Assembly: GCF_036588685.1 (NCBI RefSeq)
Contig: NC_086375.1
Span: forward strand, 44,175,270 to 44,239,269
Length of the DNA: 64,000 bases
Source: Mytilus trossulus
Lineage: Eukaryota; Mollusca; Bivalvia; Mytilida; Mytilidae
Direction of reading: 5' to 3'
Under the pieces are notes generated by a model, which searched no databases, had not been told where the DNA came from, and saw nothing but the letters and a program-made list of their open reading frames with translations. The translations under genes were made by a program, and so were the position numbers. Of this stretch, positions 24,201-36,900 are shown in pieces (position 1 is the stretch's first letter; each line of letters begins with the position of its first letter).

Positions 24201-27200
24201 TGAAATTTTGTTTTACTACAGGTAACCAAGTTTTAGCAGACATTGGAAACACTCGCCTGTCAAAGGATACATCTTCATATAAATGCGATGAACAACAAAC
24301 TATTTCATTCAATAAAAAGAATTCATCAATGTTTGAGTACCAGTTTAAGATGACTATCACTAATGTTGTAATTCAAGCTTTTAACATAGTTAATGGTACA
24401 CTATCAAAAGGTAAATATATTGTTTTGGTTAACCGATATTAGTTAGAAGTAGAAGCAATCAAAGGATCTTCTACGAATACAAAACAGTTTTCTTTTCTTT
24501 TTTTTTCTGTTTGAAATGTGTTTCTGTTTAAAACATGTTTCTTAATGTTTAGTTCCAGTACCATTAAGACAAGAATAGCATTTAATAAATTAAACGTCAA
24601 AGAAAACACTCACTATATATTTAAATCTGTTTGAAAAGTCTTTTTAAAATTGAATAACATACTGAAGAAAATATCATCAAAGCTCAAGATATTTTATTTT
24701 TGAGATTTCAGTTCCATTTTCTTATGAAGACAGTTGTCTTTTCTTTTGGCTTCTGAAGTTAACAAATATACCGAGCCAAAAGAGAAGAATTGTTGTTAAG
24801 ATAGCCATGACTTGTTACTCAAATAACTCTGGAACATATTTGGTATTAAAGGGGCACAATTGACGTCTATGGTAATATCAAGGCTATATAGTCACAATAG
24901 ATTTAACTGTATACTTCGGTTTGTCGACGGTTCCTGGAGTCATGTCGTCAGTACATCTTGTCCTTTCAAATAATTCTACTGTTATAACATTTGCTGCAAC
25001 CATACACCTATAAATAAAAACATAAAGATGCAGTATGAATTTATTGGAACTGTAATGGAATAATTAACAAGGTTGTTAAAAGGTTATTTGAGTAACAAGT
25101 CATGGCTATCTTAACAACAATTCTTCTAAATTCCATTTCATTTGATTACATGTTTGCTTTAATATTCAAATGGACTGATTGTTCTGTAAAATCAACTAAA
25201 ATGACACAAGGAAACTTGCTCTTTGTTGATGCCGTACGGTAACCTGTAGTTTTTTACCCCCTCCCCTTATAGTTGACTCATAGATATCATCACATTCTCT
25301 TTTATATGTACATACATATATAATTTACAGTTTATCAATTATAGTGGCATACATCTTCGCTAGACAAGGGTTACCCTTGGCTAGCGAAGATGAGTGGCAT
25401 AATGGTTATTATATTATAGCTCAAATGGTTCTTTTGACTAAGTTGGTAAGACCTTAATTGTGCATCGATATGAAGGAATATGAAGTCAAGAATTTGTACC
25501 GACAAATTAATATTTTAATTCTAGCATCACTTAAGAAACCATGCTAAACATCGAAACTTCTGCTTTTTCACTTTTCAAGCTGAAGAATGTGCTGCGGACG
25601 AAACAACTGTTGCACCAACAAGTACTGAAACAATTGAAACAACACAACCAGATGTCACCAATACCGGAAGTACTACAAAGATGGCCACAACGGACGAAAC
25701 GACGGTTCCTGCAACAACAAGCTTCATTTCAACACCAACAGGAAGTACTCCTGAAGGAACTACCAGCAATCCTATCACACCAAGACCTGATGACCCACCT
25801 ATACAATCTTATTTTGCACAAGGAGAGAACGGCACTTGTGTACTCATACAGTGTGGAATACAGTTCGAAATTAATTACAATACAACTGAACAAAAAGTAC
25901 ATAGACTTAGTAATGAAATAAGTTATTTTGGACTAGGTATATTCATAATATGGTCCGAGAACACAATTAATTCGTAGTGCATTTCTTTTAGAACATAAAT
26001 GAAAATAAAAAAAAATCCCACCTGCGCTTTCTCAAAGAAACTTTTACAGTGTGTTGTACTACTTTTGGGACAAATTATATCAAATTTATAGAAAACTTCA
26101 TCGCCTCTAACTCAAAATATGGACAATTTTATGTTTAGGGCGTCTTGAAATCTTTTGACAGCTTCCGAAGTGCTCATTTTCAACCGGCTTTTTCAGCTGG
26201 ACCAAATCACTACTTTGATCACTTTCCTTTAAAATTCTGGACCCAATTTTTTTTACAGTGTAATTTCATCCCCCTACTTGCAATTTGAGGCATTGAACAT
26301 GGAAAATTTGGAAGGGGTATAAAAATTAATGGCAAGTAACCTACTGTCAACACTAGGGACTATATTTGTAACCTACTGTCAACACTAGGGACTATCTCGG
26401 ACCACATGTGCCTGTCCCAAGTCAGGAACTTGTAATTAAGAGGTTGTGTGTTGCTCCAAGTTTGTTTTTCATTACTTTTTTTATAATTCTGGTCTAATAC
26501 TATGGATTTATTTGCTGAAATGTTGTTTCAAATGTAGTCATGACGGGGCTTTTTTCATATAGCTAACCATACAGTGTGGGCTTTGCTCAATGCTTAGCAA
26601 TGTTTGGGCTAAGAGTTGCTTTAATCGCCGTCATTTAAATTCGGTTGTATAGTTATCTCATAGGCACTCATACCACATATATTTCTGTAAGTTAACAATA
26701 TATATTCATGGCTTACAGTGTACACATGCGTTTTTAACAAACTCCATACTCGAAGTCAAATTTGTGTCAAACTCCAAAATTTTCTTTTGTATATATGTAT
26801 AAAAATAAAATAAAAGATATGGTATGATTGCCAATGAAACAGCTCTGCATCAGAGACCAAATGACACAACTATAGGTATCATTTGCATGTCTTATTCTGT
26901 AAAATCGTATTTTGAAGATGCTTACATTAAAATAATATTGCCTGTTCTGGTTTCAGAAAGCATCAAGGGTAATTGGAGTTCCAGAGAGAGTAAACTTTGA
27001 TGGAGGATGTAATCAACCGAACAACACGCAAAGTCTTCAAATACAATTCTATGACAACTGGGATCTCCGACTTACATTTTCTCGATTCGATGACCAAGGA
27101 CGAATAAAGTTCTATTTGTCTGACATAGATTTAACGGCTAATTTGAGCAAAGAACTTTTCCCGGATATCGATATTCCAAGTAAGTCTTATAATAGATTTA

Positions 27201-30200
27201 AAAAGACTACTAAGTAAAAAGTATAAGTGCATCCCCTAGAAATTAATAACTTTTTTTTAATATAACGCAGACTAAAAATGTAACGACGTAAGCGCTGTAA
27301 TTTTTAGGTAAAGAAAACCCAATGGAAATCGACCTGTTTAAAAGTGTTCATCGAATATCGAGGGAAATCAAAATTTGTGACGTCACGAAAAGAACAATAA
27401 TTGATTTCTTAAATTTTAAACAAATAATTATATACGTCAATGTTTTGCTATGATTCTTTATAATACACGAATAAAAAATCTTTTTTTTAATTTTTAGCTA
27501 TAAATTGGGACCTTGTCGAATTGCATCCTTTATTACGATATCTCAATCTCCCTATGTGACGATGCCTCATTCTCCCTTTGTAACGGTGTCTTAATCAATC
27601 TCCCTCTTTAACGATTCCTCAATCTATCTCCCTTGTAACGATGTCTCAATCTCCATTTGTAACGATGTCTCGATTTCCCTTTATAACGATGTCATAATCT
27701 CCCTTAGTAATATTGTTTCAATCTTTCTGCTTCACGATGTATCAATCTTCCTTTATAATAATGTCTCAATCTCCCTATGTAACGGTGTCTCAATCTCCCT
27801 ATGTAACGGTGTCTCAATCTCTTTATGTAGTGATGTCTCAATCGTCCTTTAAAACGATGTTTTAACCTTCTTCAGTAACGATGTCCAAATCTCCCTTTGT
27901 ATTGATGTCTCAATTTCCCTTTATAACGATGTCACAATTTCCCTTTGTAACGATGTCTCATTCTCCCTGTGAAGCGATGTCTCAATCTACCAATGTAACG
28001 ATGTCTCAATTTCCCTGTGAAACGATGTCTCGATCTACCAATGTAACGATGTATCGATCTACAAATGTAACGATGTCTCAATCTACCAATGTAACGATGT
28101 CTCAATCTCCCTGTGAAAAGATGTGGCAATCTACCGATGTAACGATGTCTCAATCTACCAATTTAACGATGTATCAATCTACAAATGTAACGATGTCTCA
28201 ATTTACAAATGTAACGATGTCTCAATCTCCCTGTGAAACGATGTCTCAATCTCTCTATGAAACGATGTCTCAATCTACCAATGTAACGATGTCTCAATCT
28301 CCCTGTGAAACGATGTCTCAATCTCCCTGTGAAACGATGTCTCAATCTCCCTGTGAAACGATGTCTCAATCTCCCTGTAAAACGATGTCTCAATCTACCA
28401 ATGTAACGATGTATCAATCTCCCTGTGAAACGATGTCTCAATCTACAAATGTAACGATGTATCAACCTCCCTGCGAAACGATGTCTCAATCTACCAATGT
28501 AATGATGTATCAATCTACCAATGTAACGATGTATCAATCTACCTGTAAAACGATGTCTCAATCTCCCTGTGAAACGATGTCTCAATCTACCAATGAAACG
28601 ATGTCTCAATCTCCCTGTGAGACGATGTCTCAATCTACCATTGTAACGATGTCTCAATCTCCCTGTGAAACCATGTCTCAATCTACCAATGTAACGATGT
28701 CTCAATCTCCCTGTGAAACGATGTATCAATCTCCCTTTGAAACGATGTCTCAATCTACCAATGTAACGATGTCTCAATCTACAAATGTAACGATGTCTCA
28801 ATCTACCAATGTAACGATGTCTCAATCTACAAATGTAACGATGTCTCAATCTACCAATGTAACGATGTATCAATCTACAAATGTTACGATGTCTCGATCG
28901 ACGAAATGTAACGGTCTCTTTCGTCCTTTGTAACGATGTCTCAAACTCACATTGTAATATTTCGTAATCTCCCTTCGTAACAATGTCCCAATCTTCATAT
29001 GTGACGTGTCTCAATCATCCTATATGATGATATCGCTGTCTCCCTTTATACCAATTTATCAATATATCTATGTTACGATGTCTCAATATCGATAAATAAC
29101 ATTTCCTCAACCTGTCTATAAAACTATGTCTCAATCTCCCTTTGTAGCGATGTCTTATTTTCCCTTCGTAACGTTGTCTCTATTTCCTTTTGTAACTATG
29201 TCTCTATCTCCCCATGTCACAAATTCGTCATTCATCCTATATAAGAATGTCTCAATTTCCTTATGTTTCGATGTGTCGATGTAACGATTATCAATCGTCA
29301 TACGTAATGATGTCTCAATCTCCCTATGTAAAGATGTCTCAATCTCTCTTAATAGCGATGTCTCAATCTCCCTAAATAACGATTCCTCAACCTCCCGTTG
29401 AAACGAGGTACCAATTTCCATATGTTACGATGTCTTAATCTCTCTATTTTTTTCTCTCTACGTTTTCTCAATACTCCTTTGAAATGATATTACAATCTCC
29501 TTAGTAACGATGTCTCAACCTCCCTATGTAACGATATCTCAATCGTTTACTTTAATACAAACGTTATTATTGACTATTTGAAATAAATGTCCATCTAGAA
29601 GTATATTCAGAACTTTCAGTACAACAATTCAAATTTTGTTTTTTGCTTTAGTTTTCAGACAAAACATAAAAACAACTTTTGCAACAGATACAATCACAGC
29701 TTCGACAGAAGGCAGTTACAGATGTACAAAAGAAGCAGCATTTCTATTAAAAGATGGAACTGTTATGAGTACCTTTAACTTGCAATATGCAGCCTTCCAG
29801 AAGAATATAACTGACTTCTCAGGATCAGGTTCGAACATGTTTAATTGGAAGTATATTGAAAGTGACATTTGTCATGTCATAGTTTGTGTATAGGAAAACC
29901 AATAGTAATCTATCGGTGTTCCCCAAATGTTGATTTTCTTATACTAGTAAAGCTTTTTGCTTTGATTCTCATTTTCCGCACAAAGTATTAAGTATGCATT
30001 GTACACTGGACTAGCTGTTTTTTGTATCGTCTGATTTTGCAGAGCTTATAAAACGACGTACTGAAGAACGATGAGAAAAAAAGCTACTTGATTAGAACAA
30101 CTCAAAAGCTAAAGCATAAAATGCATAAGCTTGATCCCATCCCCACAAAAAAAAATGAAGAAGAAAATGATAAAATTACAGCTTCAGTATTTAAATTAAG

Positions 30201-30992
30201 TAAATTGAAATACATCATTAAAAAATTTGACCATAGAAAAAAATCACAGTCATTAGAATCTAATTGCTTTATGTTCTAATTTTCTCTTGAATGTTGGAAG
30301 TTGATACTTATACTATAATTACTAAAAAAGTAAACTTAATATGTCGATAATCTAGAGTGTAAACAAACACAATGTTCTTAAAACTGTCCAAATTCCAAGA
30401 CTTTTCGGGTTTTATATCACCCAATCGTCCCTTTAGCAAGGGCCGTTCGCATACGGGCGTTCGAGTTTGTGCTACTAGTATATAAAAAAAAACATTCCGT
30501 CTTGAGAGGTTGTCGTACACCAGCAAAAAATGGCCCTCCAGCATTCATAATTTTAGAAAGTAGACTGCCTTGACTTAGGCGCTAGGTACGATTTCCCGAG
30601 CAAAACCAAACTTTACCCCAAAATTCGTTCCCCTTTTATGTTTCATCCATCCCATTCCTGTTCATGTTGTATCATAAACTGGACCCCTGTTGTTTTCACT
30701 TATCGCTACACTGACTTGGGTGCGAAGCTATAGATAGAACGGTAGATTAGTTTAGTTGTATCATCGACTTCATGTGCTCCTTGTATTGGGAGTATAATTA
30801 CCAACAATCAATTAATTTACATTAATCAAAGTTTTGGTTGTAGGTATATCGGAATGTTCTTCGGATGTTGAAACAAGTTCCGTTATTCCCATTGCTGTTG
30901 GTTCAGCACTTGGTGGACTGATAGTCATCGTTCTGGTAGCTTATGCTATTGGTAGAAGATGCAAAGAAAAGGGCGACTACGACACAATATAA
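21209..30992 (+). CDS. LAMP1: Complete LAMP-type lysosomal membrane glycoprotein, eight coding exons, 470 aa
   Basis: Coding exons are 21225-21282, 22292-22383, 23605-23812, 24222-24410, 25580-25896, 26957-27179, 29652-29828 and 30844-30992. All have GT/AG borders and consistent phases, and the total is 1,413 nt with TAA at 30990-30992. The product has a signal peptide (residues 1-20), a first luminal domain (about 20-183), a Thr/Ser/Pro-rich hinge (about 184-255), a second luminal domain (to 421), a membrane span (about 435-458) and the short tail RRCKEKGDYDTI. YDTI fits the YxxPhi lysosomal sorting signal, but Asp replaces the usual Gly before the Tyr. Length and layout match the LAMP1/LAMP2 type. 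Expected roles are lysosomal membrane protection and trafficking. Whether it is LAMP1 or LAMP2 cannot be decided. Confidence 0.93.
21225..21282 (+). CDS. LAMP1: LAMP gene B, exon 1 (signal peptide)
   Basis: An acceptor TTATTCAG ends at 21208, so this exon carries 16 nt of 5' UTR and an untranslated exon must lie upstream. The ATG at 21225 opens a hydrophobic signal peptide, and the donor GTAAGT follows 21282 in phase 1. Confidence 0.85.
22074..22160 (-). repeat. Fragment of the GGC-bearing dispersed repeat
   Basis: Its reverse complement shares GCAGAAAGCT, GACA, GGGATAGTGATCC, GGCGGCGGCG and TTAGCTA with 10060-10112. Confidence 0.75.
22292..22383 (+). CDS. LAMP1: LAMP gene B, exon 2
   Basis: The acceptor is TTTACAAG at 22291 and the donor GTAAAC. 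The exon is phase 1 to phase 0. It carries SAPC, matching the NGTC cysteine of exon 5. Confidence 0.78.
22621..22840 (+). repeat. tRNA-derived SINE in LAMP gene B intron 2
   Basis: The head resembles a class II (Ser/Leu-like) tRNA with box A TGGCCGAGTGG (22630-22640) and box B GAGTTCGAACCCC (22677-22689). A body at about 22710-22810 resembles the 86-bp satellite unit. The A-rich end is AATAAAACAACAAAA. Confidence 0.82.
23045..23180 (-). repeat. Dispersed mussel-type repeat (reverse copy)
   Basis: It contains 'taggttaccgtacggccatcaactatgagcaaaactc', the reverse of the 'catagttgaaggctatacggtaacctgta' phrase at 36429-36458. Related reverse copies lie near 31275-31410 and 33180-33340. Confidence 0.65.
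23605..23812 (+). CDS. LAMP1: LAMP gene B, exon 3
   Basis: The acceptor is TTTACAG at 23604 and the donor GTAAGC. The exon is phase 0 to phase 1. It contains KGFC and ends with a DITATFDPDVIF segment, the equivalent of exon 6. Confidence 0.88.
24222..24410 (+). CDS. LAMP1: LAMP gene B, exon 4
   Basis: The acceptor is CTACAG at 24221 and the donor GTAAAT. The exon is phase 1 to phase 1. It has SYKC, aligned with SYRC of exon 7. Confidence 0.9.
24783..25127. repeat. Perfect 45-bp inverted repeat, 255-bp spacer
   Basis: 24783-24827 and 25083-25127 are exact reverse complements, beginning AGAAGAATTGTTGTTAAGAT. This is a possible small foldback element in LAMP gene B intron 4. Confidence 0.9.
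25343..25401. mobile_element. 41-bp palindrome flanked by 9-bp direct repeats (candidate micro-MITE)
   Basis: AGTGGCATA at 25343-25351 and 25393-25401 flank a palindrome at 25352-25392. Its arms are CATCTTCGCTAG/CTAGCGAAGATG, with inner arms CAAGGG/CCCTTG and a TTA loop. Confidence 0.7.
25580..25896 (+). CDS. LAMP1: LAMP gene B, exon 5 (hinge and start of second luminal domain)
   Basis: The acceptor is TTTTCAAG at 25579 and the donor GTACAT. The exon is phase 1 to phase 0. It encodes a Thr/Ser/Pro-rich hinge likely to be O-glycosylated, then SYFAQGENGTC of the second luminal domain. Confidence 0.87.
26336..26395 (+). repeat. 28-bp direct repeat, two copies
   Basis: GTAACCTACTGTCAACACTA followed by GGGACTAT is present at 26336-26363 and again at 26368-26395. 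Confidence 0.9.
26957..27179 (+). CDS. LAMP1: LAMP gene B, exon 6
   Basis: The acceptor is GGTTTCAG at 26956 and the donor GTAAGT. The exon is phase 0 to phase 1. It contains GGC and ends in LFPDIDIP. Confidence 0.92.
27535..29548 (+). repeat. 24-bp minisatellite (~2 kb) in LAMP gene B intron 6
   Basis: The unit is close to AACGATGTCTCAATCTCCCT plus ATGT. Two main variants, with CTCCCTGTGA or CTACCAATGT, alternate in the best-preserved core at about 27960-28900. Edges are more decayed. Because 24 is a multiple of 3, the core stays open on both strands (350 and 283 codons), which is not evidence of coding. Confidence 0.95.
29652..29828 (+). CDS. LAMP1: LAMP gene B, exon 7
   Basis: The acceptor is GCTTTAG at 29651; the nearby TTTTCAG would shift the frame into a stop. 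The donor is GTTCGA, a weak one. The exon is phase 1 to phase 1 and contains SYRC and [12 protein letters not shown]. Confidence 0.9.
30844..30992 (+). CDS. LAMP1: LAMP gene B, exon 8 (membrane span and tail)
   Basis: The acceptor is GTTGTAG at 30843. It encodes ISEC, a membrane span with PIAVGSALGGL, a basic stop and the tail GDYDTI, then TAA. Confidence 0.94.
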
Positions 30993-33900
30993 GAAGGGAA
31001 CATAATAGTAAAATCATACATATCTCAGGCATTGATATATTAAGCAGAAATCCATGTGCAAAACATATGAATGTAAATATTGATAGTACAATCTTAGGTG
31101 CGCAACATTTGAACCAGAAACAAGGATAATAGAATTACATCGATGTAACATATATTGTCATACATAAATATTAATCTATATTAATTTTTGTAGTAAACTG
31201 ATGGCATTAAAATCAAATTTTATGTGCATTAATAGTTATTCCATCTCTTACTTCACACATGTAAAATATATAAAGATTGACATTTTCTTTATTAAGAAAG
31301 GGAGAGGTGCTTTGATTGTCAATGAGAGAACAGTATTATTCCCTAGAAATCAAAGTAAGAGGATTAAAACAAAAAATTCAACGTTCGGCCATCAACAATG
31401 AGCAAAGTCCATACAGTATAGTTTGTAAATGTATGTGTATTTGTCGCTCCTGTTACACAGGAAATCTGCGTCTGAGTGTATTTTGAATAAACAGTTAAAC
31501 AGTTATAGTCAGCTATAAAAGGCCCCAAAATGACAAATGTAAAACAATTCAAACGAAAGCCATTTTTAGCTTATAGATAAACCATGCATAGTTTCCAGAT
31601 TAACACATCAATCAGTATCGAATGAATGAAATGAAAGAATGAAAACAATCTCCAAATGCCGAAATAATTTTTAGTGAACATGCAACTATTATTTTAACCA
31701 AAAATACAGTCAAATAAGAAAAATCTTTATGTCTTAAGAGATAGATTTTATATTTATCCTATTTGATTGCTGTTGTTAATATATCAAATTGATGGTAACG
31801 GAAGTATTTTACGGTTGACAACATTTAAGGAATTTTGCGGAACTAAATAAATAAAAGGAAGATAAATAATTCGATAAAAGGATTAATTTGTCTAATCATT
31901 CTAAATGCAAATATGACATTCGAGTTCCATATAATAATAAGCCTTTTAGATGTTTCACATATTCGTTAAAATGGCATTATACTCTGCAACTATTTGAATC
32001 TTCATTTGCCGTCATGGGTCAGTCAAAATGTATATATAACATAGATACAACACGGCTGCGCACCGGTAAATTTGAATTTGACATCTGAATCACAATTTGA
32101 GTTATGGTCAAACAAGACGAGGAATCGTTGAAGGTAACCTGCATTTTAATTTATTCAGTTCTATTTTTCATGACATAGCATAATTAAAACCAAATGAACT
32201 AATTACTAAACACACCCATCAAAAAGTGTACCCTATAATAAGGTTAACTTGCAAGATGCAAGAGTCGCATGTTTGATTCATTTTAAGACTGTCCTGTCTA
32301 GATTTAATGCGTTCTGGTAGGCTAAGTCTAAAGAAGCAGTAACACTTTTAAATAATTAAGATTATATGGGGCAAATTTTATCTTAATTTATTTGATTCTG
32401 TATCGTTCACAATTCAATCGGGAAGGAACCATGTTTTGCCTCTAAGCTACAAATGCGTTCTGTCCGTCGATGATTTTTGATAATAGTACAGAATATGCAA
32501 AATAAAAGTAGTTTCTAGGACTAAATAACATTTTGTTTAAACTTTTTTTTTAAATAAATGAAAAGTTTTGAAGTAAATCATCCTAATTTCACGATAGGTT
32601 TTAACAATTTAATTACAAGGTAGAGTTTGTCTCGTACTTCAGATGGCAAAAAAAGCTAACGGTCAAATCTAAAAGTCAGTCAGGAAAAGACCAACTAGAC
32701 ATTTTTTACCATTAATTTATAGCAACCATATTCTTCCCTATACAATTGCACGCAAAAAGCAGATGTATGTTTAATATGTATCAACTTTGTTGCACTTGTA
32801 AAGACAGTGCGGCATAATGCCATTCCACGAGGAACCAACCGGGTGTTCTGCTTTTTCATATTCACGATAAAAGGCTTTAAATTTTAGGTTTTTTTTTAAT
32901 TGTATGTCCTGATCTAAAGATGATGTCCTGTCACTAAATAATTAAATTGTGGTGACCATGTTGAAATCATGAACTTGAAATAAAGCATACCATAGATATA
33001 CGACATAGATCTGGTTCATATATAATAAACCGACAACTATATCATTTCCAGGGGCCGATTTCACAAAAAAAACTTACGACTAAGATTGATCGTAAGTATA
33101 CTGATTTGTTCATGACTTTTAAAGACCAATCTTAGTCGTAAGGTTTTTTTTTGTGAAACAGACCTCTGGCTATTATAAGTCAGAATGGATACTCTCATGC
33201 AACAAGAGACCAAATGAAACAGAAATAAAAAAAAACTATATAGGTTCCCGTATGGCCTTCAACATGAGTAAAACTCATACCACATAACAGGCCGCTATAT
33301 AAGGCCATGTGATGAAACGTAAAACAATTCAAACTAGAAAACTAAAGGCACAATTTGTGAACAAAATAATGAACGAAAAACAAATATGATTTACAGCAAC
33401 ACACGACAACCACTGAATTACCAGCTGCTTACTTGGGACAGGCAGAATGTGGCGGGGTTAAACGAATTTGAAGGCGCCAACCCTCCCCTTACATGGGACA
33501 GTGGTGAAATGATACAACATAAAACTGAACAAACTATAAAAAATCAGTTGAAAAGAACTCATCAGTTCGATACAAAACAGAAATACATCTAACAAAAACA
33601 CAAATTGACGTATACTGGTACTTATACTTCTCACAACAAAAAGACACTATATAGGTACAGATCTGCGAGTACAAGCAGATACTGACAATTAGTTAAACGC
33701 CAATAGCAATTAAATAAATCAAATCGTGCATCTTAGACTAAAATATCAATTAGTATACATCCAACATCCAAATGGATTTAGTATAAAGAGGTTTCATTTG
33801 TTTTTTAAAGGGGGATAATAATTCATTTTACGAAGAACGAAAATTGTCTGCTTCTAATTAGAATTGTCTCCCTTTTAATGCAAGCTTGATTTTAAACAGC

Positions 33901-36900
33901 AAACACAGATGATAATGATTTTCAACTTAGTTAAAATTAAAACAGAAAGACACAGGCCTATAATTGTCCTCATTTCCCGGAAGTATGAAATTCTAGACAT
34001 TGGCACTCACACCACATCTTCCTATATCTATTAAAATAATTTCACTATTCAGATTAAATAAAAACCAATAAACAACTATTATCATTTCCCATCTCACCCT
34101 CGCAAAACTCTAAGAAGTAATCTGAATTAAGTTGAATTACAGATCATGTATGTTAGAGTCTGCACTTAGCTCACAAGGATTTAACAATATCACATTTGTG
34201 ATTATTTATAACAATTTTTTTTATTTCCAGAAAAAAATATAAGTAAAGTAAATCCATTTATGATCAATATGCTTGGCTTGTCAATGTTATCACTGTTGCA
34301 GACATCTTTGAAATGCCTTTTTACACTATAAGGTCCTAAAACTTTTATTGAGGGTTTCCCTACCTACCTCATCCAGAAGATCTAGAAATACACATTGCCA
34401 TAGTAATACATAAAAAAGATCTTCTAAAGAACTATGTTTCAAATTTGTATAGAACTTATATGATATACGTATACACACTATTGTAATATCATTGAAATAA
34501 GAAATACAAAAGTGGGGTTACTACATTTCTCCCCATATGATAAACGCAATGCTAGATAAAAAAAAATTTCCATTTTTTTATGGAAAAATACCTCAACACC
34601 TCTAATTTTTTTTATCTTTAAACATATGCCTTTATAAGAGGAGTATAATTACATCTGGGGGGTGTGGGTAATGCCTGTACATTTCTACGGCAGAATCGCA
34701 GCTTACTATGATATATTATTTCAGTTTTAACATCCATCAAATATACATTAATTGTTTACGTCTGTAATATATAATAGATCCCAACGGAAGAATGCTTTTA
34801 TCATTTGTTTTTTGGGTGGATTTACAAAATGACAACAGTAGGTCATCTTACCCCATGTGCACTGATCTTACCTTTGAAAAACACAATGTCATGTTTGTGA
34901 TCTATAGATATACAAGCTTGTTTACAATTGGTTATTTTACCGTTATACATAAATTGTAGTTTATGTAAAATAATCGTTTAACGGTGCCCTAAAATCTAGT
35001 TTTATGATAACCACTTACATCCTTCAATTAAAATACCATTAAAGTCACCCATTAAATATTTCTCACTGAACCTTATAATAAAGGTATTGATGATATGTAT
35101 CGATACCATATAACATATTTTACGCTATTTTCTGAAGTTAAAAGAAATTGATTTAATTCCTGCTGTTTATCAACCCGTTTTCGGTGAAAAAATATATGAA
35201 TTGCATGGGACAAATAAAGTCATTGATAATTACCTTTATGAATTTTTTCTGATTTATTGTATTCATGTATTGCTGTCTCACTTATATATGCTCATATCCC
35301 ATTTCATTCATAATCAAAACCATTTCAATATTCGTACTAATATAAATTTTAAACCGGCATAATCCATGCTGCTTAGCAGTCGGATAACTATTACATAGAC
35401 CATGTTGTAGTCAGTTTTCTTTATTGGGGTGCAACAATTTTATTATCTAAGACGTGATATTAACACCTTTCTTAAATATCTCTTGCGCTGAACGAATTAT
35501 ATATAACACGTTTAACGAGTTACAGTACTTTTAATTAGACAATTAAAACCGAAGCCTGTTGATGCACAGCACAGTGAAAAGAATGCTTATAGTATACAGT
35601 GATTTGTTATTCATACAAGTACCGTGTCTGTTTAGAGATATATATGACACGATAAGTTCAACAACCACCCACTTTGTTAACAAAATTAAGAAAATCTTAA
35701 TCCGGATAATATTCATATTCCTAATATACAATATGTTGAAATATGCCATGTATAATTGACAACGATTCTAAATCAGTATCTAAAGATTAGCTTGGCAGAC
35801 AAATGCACTCGTTTAGAAAAAAAAATACCAATATAAACATTCAGATTTTGTTTTCTCTAAGGAATATTAGAAACACGATATTTTAGTCTAGAAACCATTT
35901 ATTAATTTAGTTGAAACCATACTTTGGGCTAGACGTCAGTACCAGTAATTGCTCTTAGATCGATACTTTGTGTTTTTTGTCTTTTTGTCTTTCTTTAACC
36001 TTAGTACCAAGACGAGTAACACATTCCAATTTAATCTTATCAATTTGTTCTCGTCTTGTATTATTTCACCAGTGTCTATAGAAGAGGGGCGAAAGATATA
36101 CCAGAGGGACTTCAAACTCATAAATCGAAACTGACAGTGACAAGCGGCTAAAAAAGAAAAAGATAAACAGACAAACAATAGTACTCAAAACACAACATAA
36201 AATAAAAACTAAGCAACACAAACCCCACCAAAAACTGAGGGAGATCTCATGTGCTCCGGAAGGGTAAGCACTGGTCGTGTTGCTCATGTTAGTAAAAATC
36301 CTGGTTATCGTTATTTCTTGTCTGCCATAATATTTTTTTCTTCAGTTCGTTCCGGTTTTTTTTGTGTAATAGTTTAGGTCATCACGATGTCTTTAGTATA
36401 GTCTATACTATACTGCATTGGTTTGGCTCATAGTTGAAGGCTATACGGTAACCTGTAATCGTTCACACATGATCTTTTATTGATAGGCAATCATACCACA
36501 TCCCCTTCTTTATATTTGGTATATTTCAAATCATTCAACAAGAGTGGTACCTAATAATCATAAGATAGTCTTACAAACTAATCATGTATACTTTTGGTGC
36601 ATATACGGACTGAATGGTTTGCGTAACTGAGAATATAACCCAACACAGTTCCCCGACGTGTTGTCGATGGACCAGAGACTTATATATACAATTGTATGTA
36701 TCTGGATGGACGAGCTGCCTTCAAGAATTCAATTTATTACAAAATAGTAGTTAAAATGAAAAGAAAATGGCGGACTATATATATTATTAAATAAGAAATT
36801 CCAATTGTCTCCCACATCATCAATATTACAAAGGACACAACATTAGTATGATTAAAAAATCACCTGACTCACATCACCTTCAGTATAAATAGTAAATGAT

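Noticed and set aside
25575-25778. Minus-strand Val/Ser-rich frame opposite the LAMP hinge
   Set aside because: It is the shadow of the Thr/Pro-rich exon 5 on the plus strand.
27881-29014. Long open frames on both strands (350 and 283 codons)
   Set aside because: They are products of a 24-bp minisatellite whose unit is a multiple of three. The region is within a LAMP intron, and both translations are simple repeats.
27535-29548. CRISPR-like array
   Set aside because: Units are contiguous with no unique spacers, and the genome is eukaryotic.
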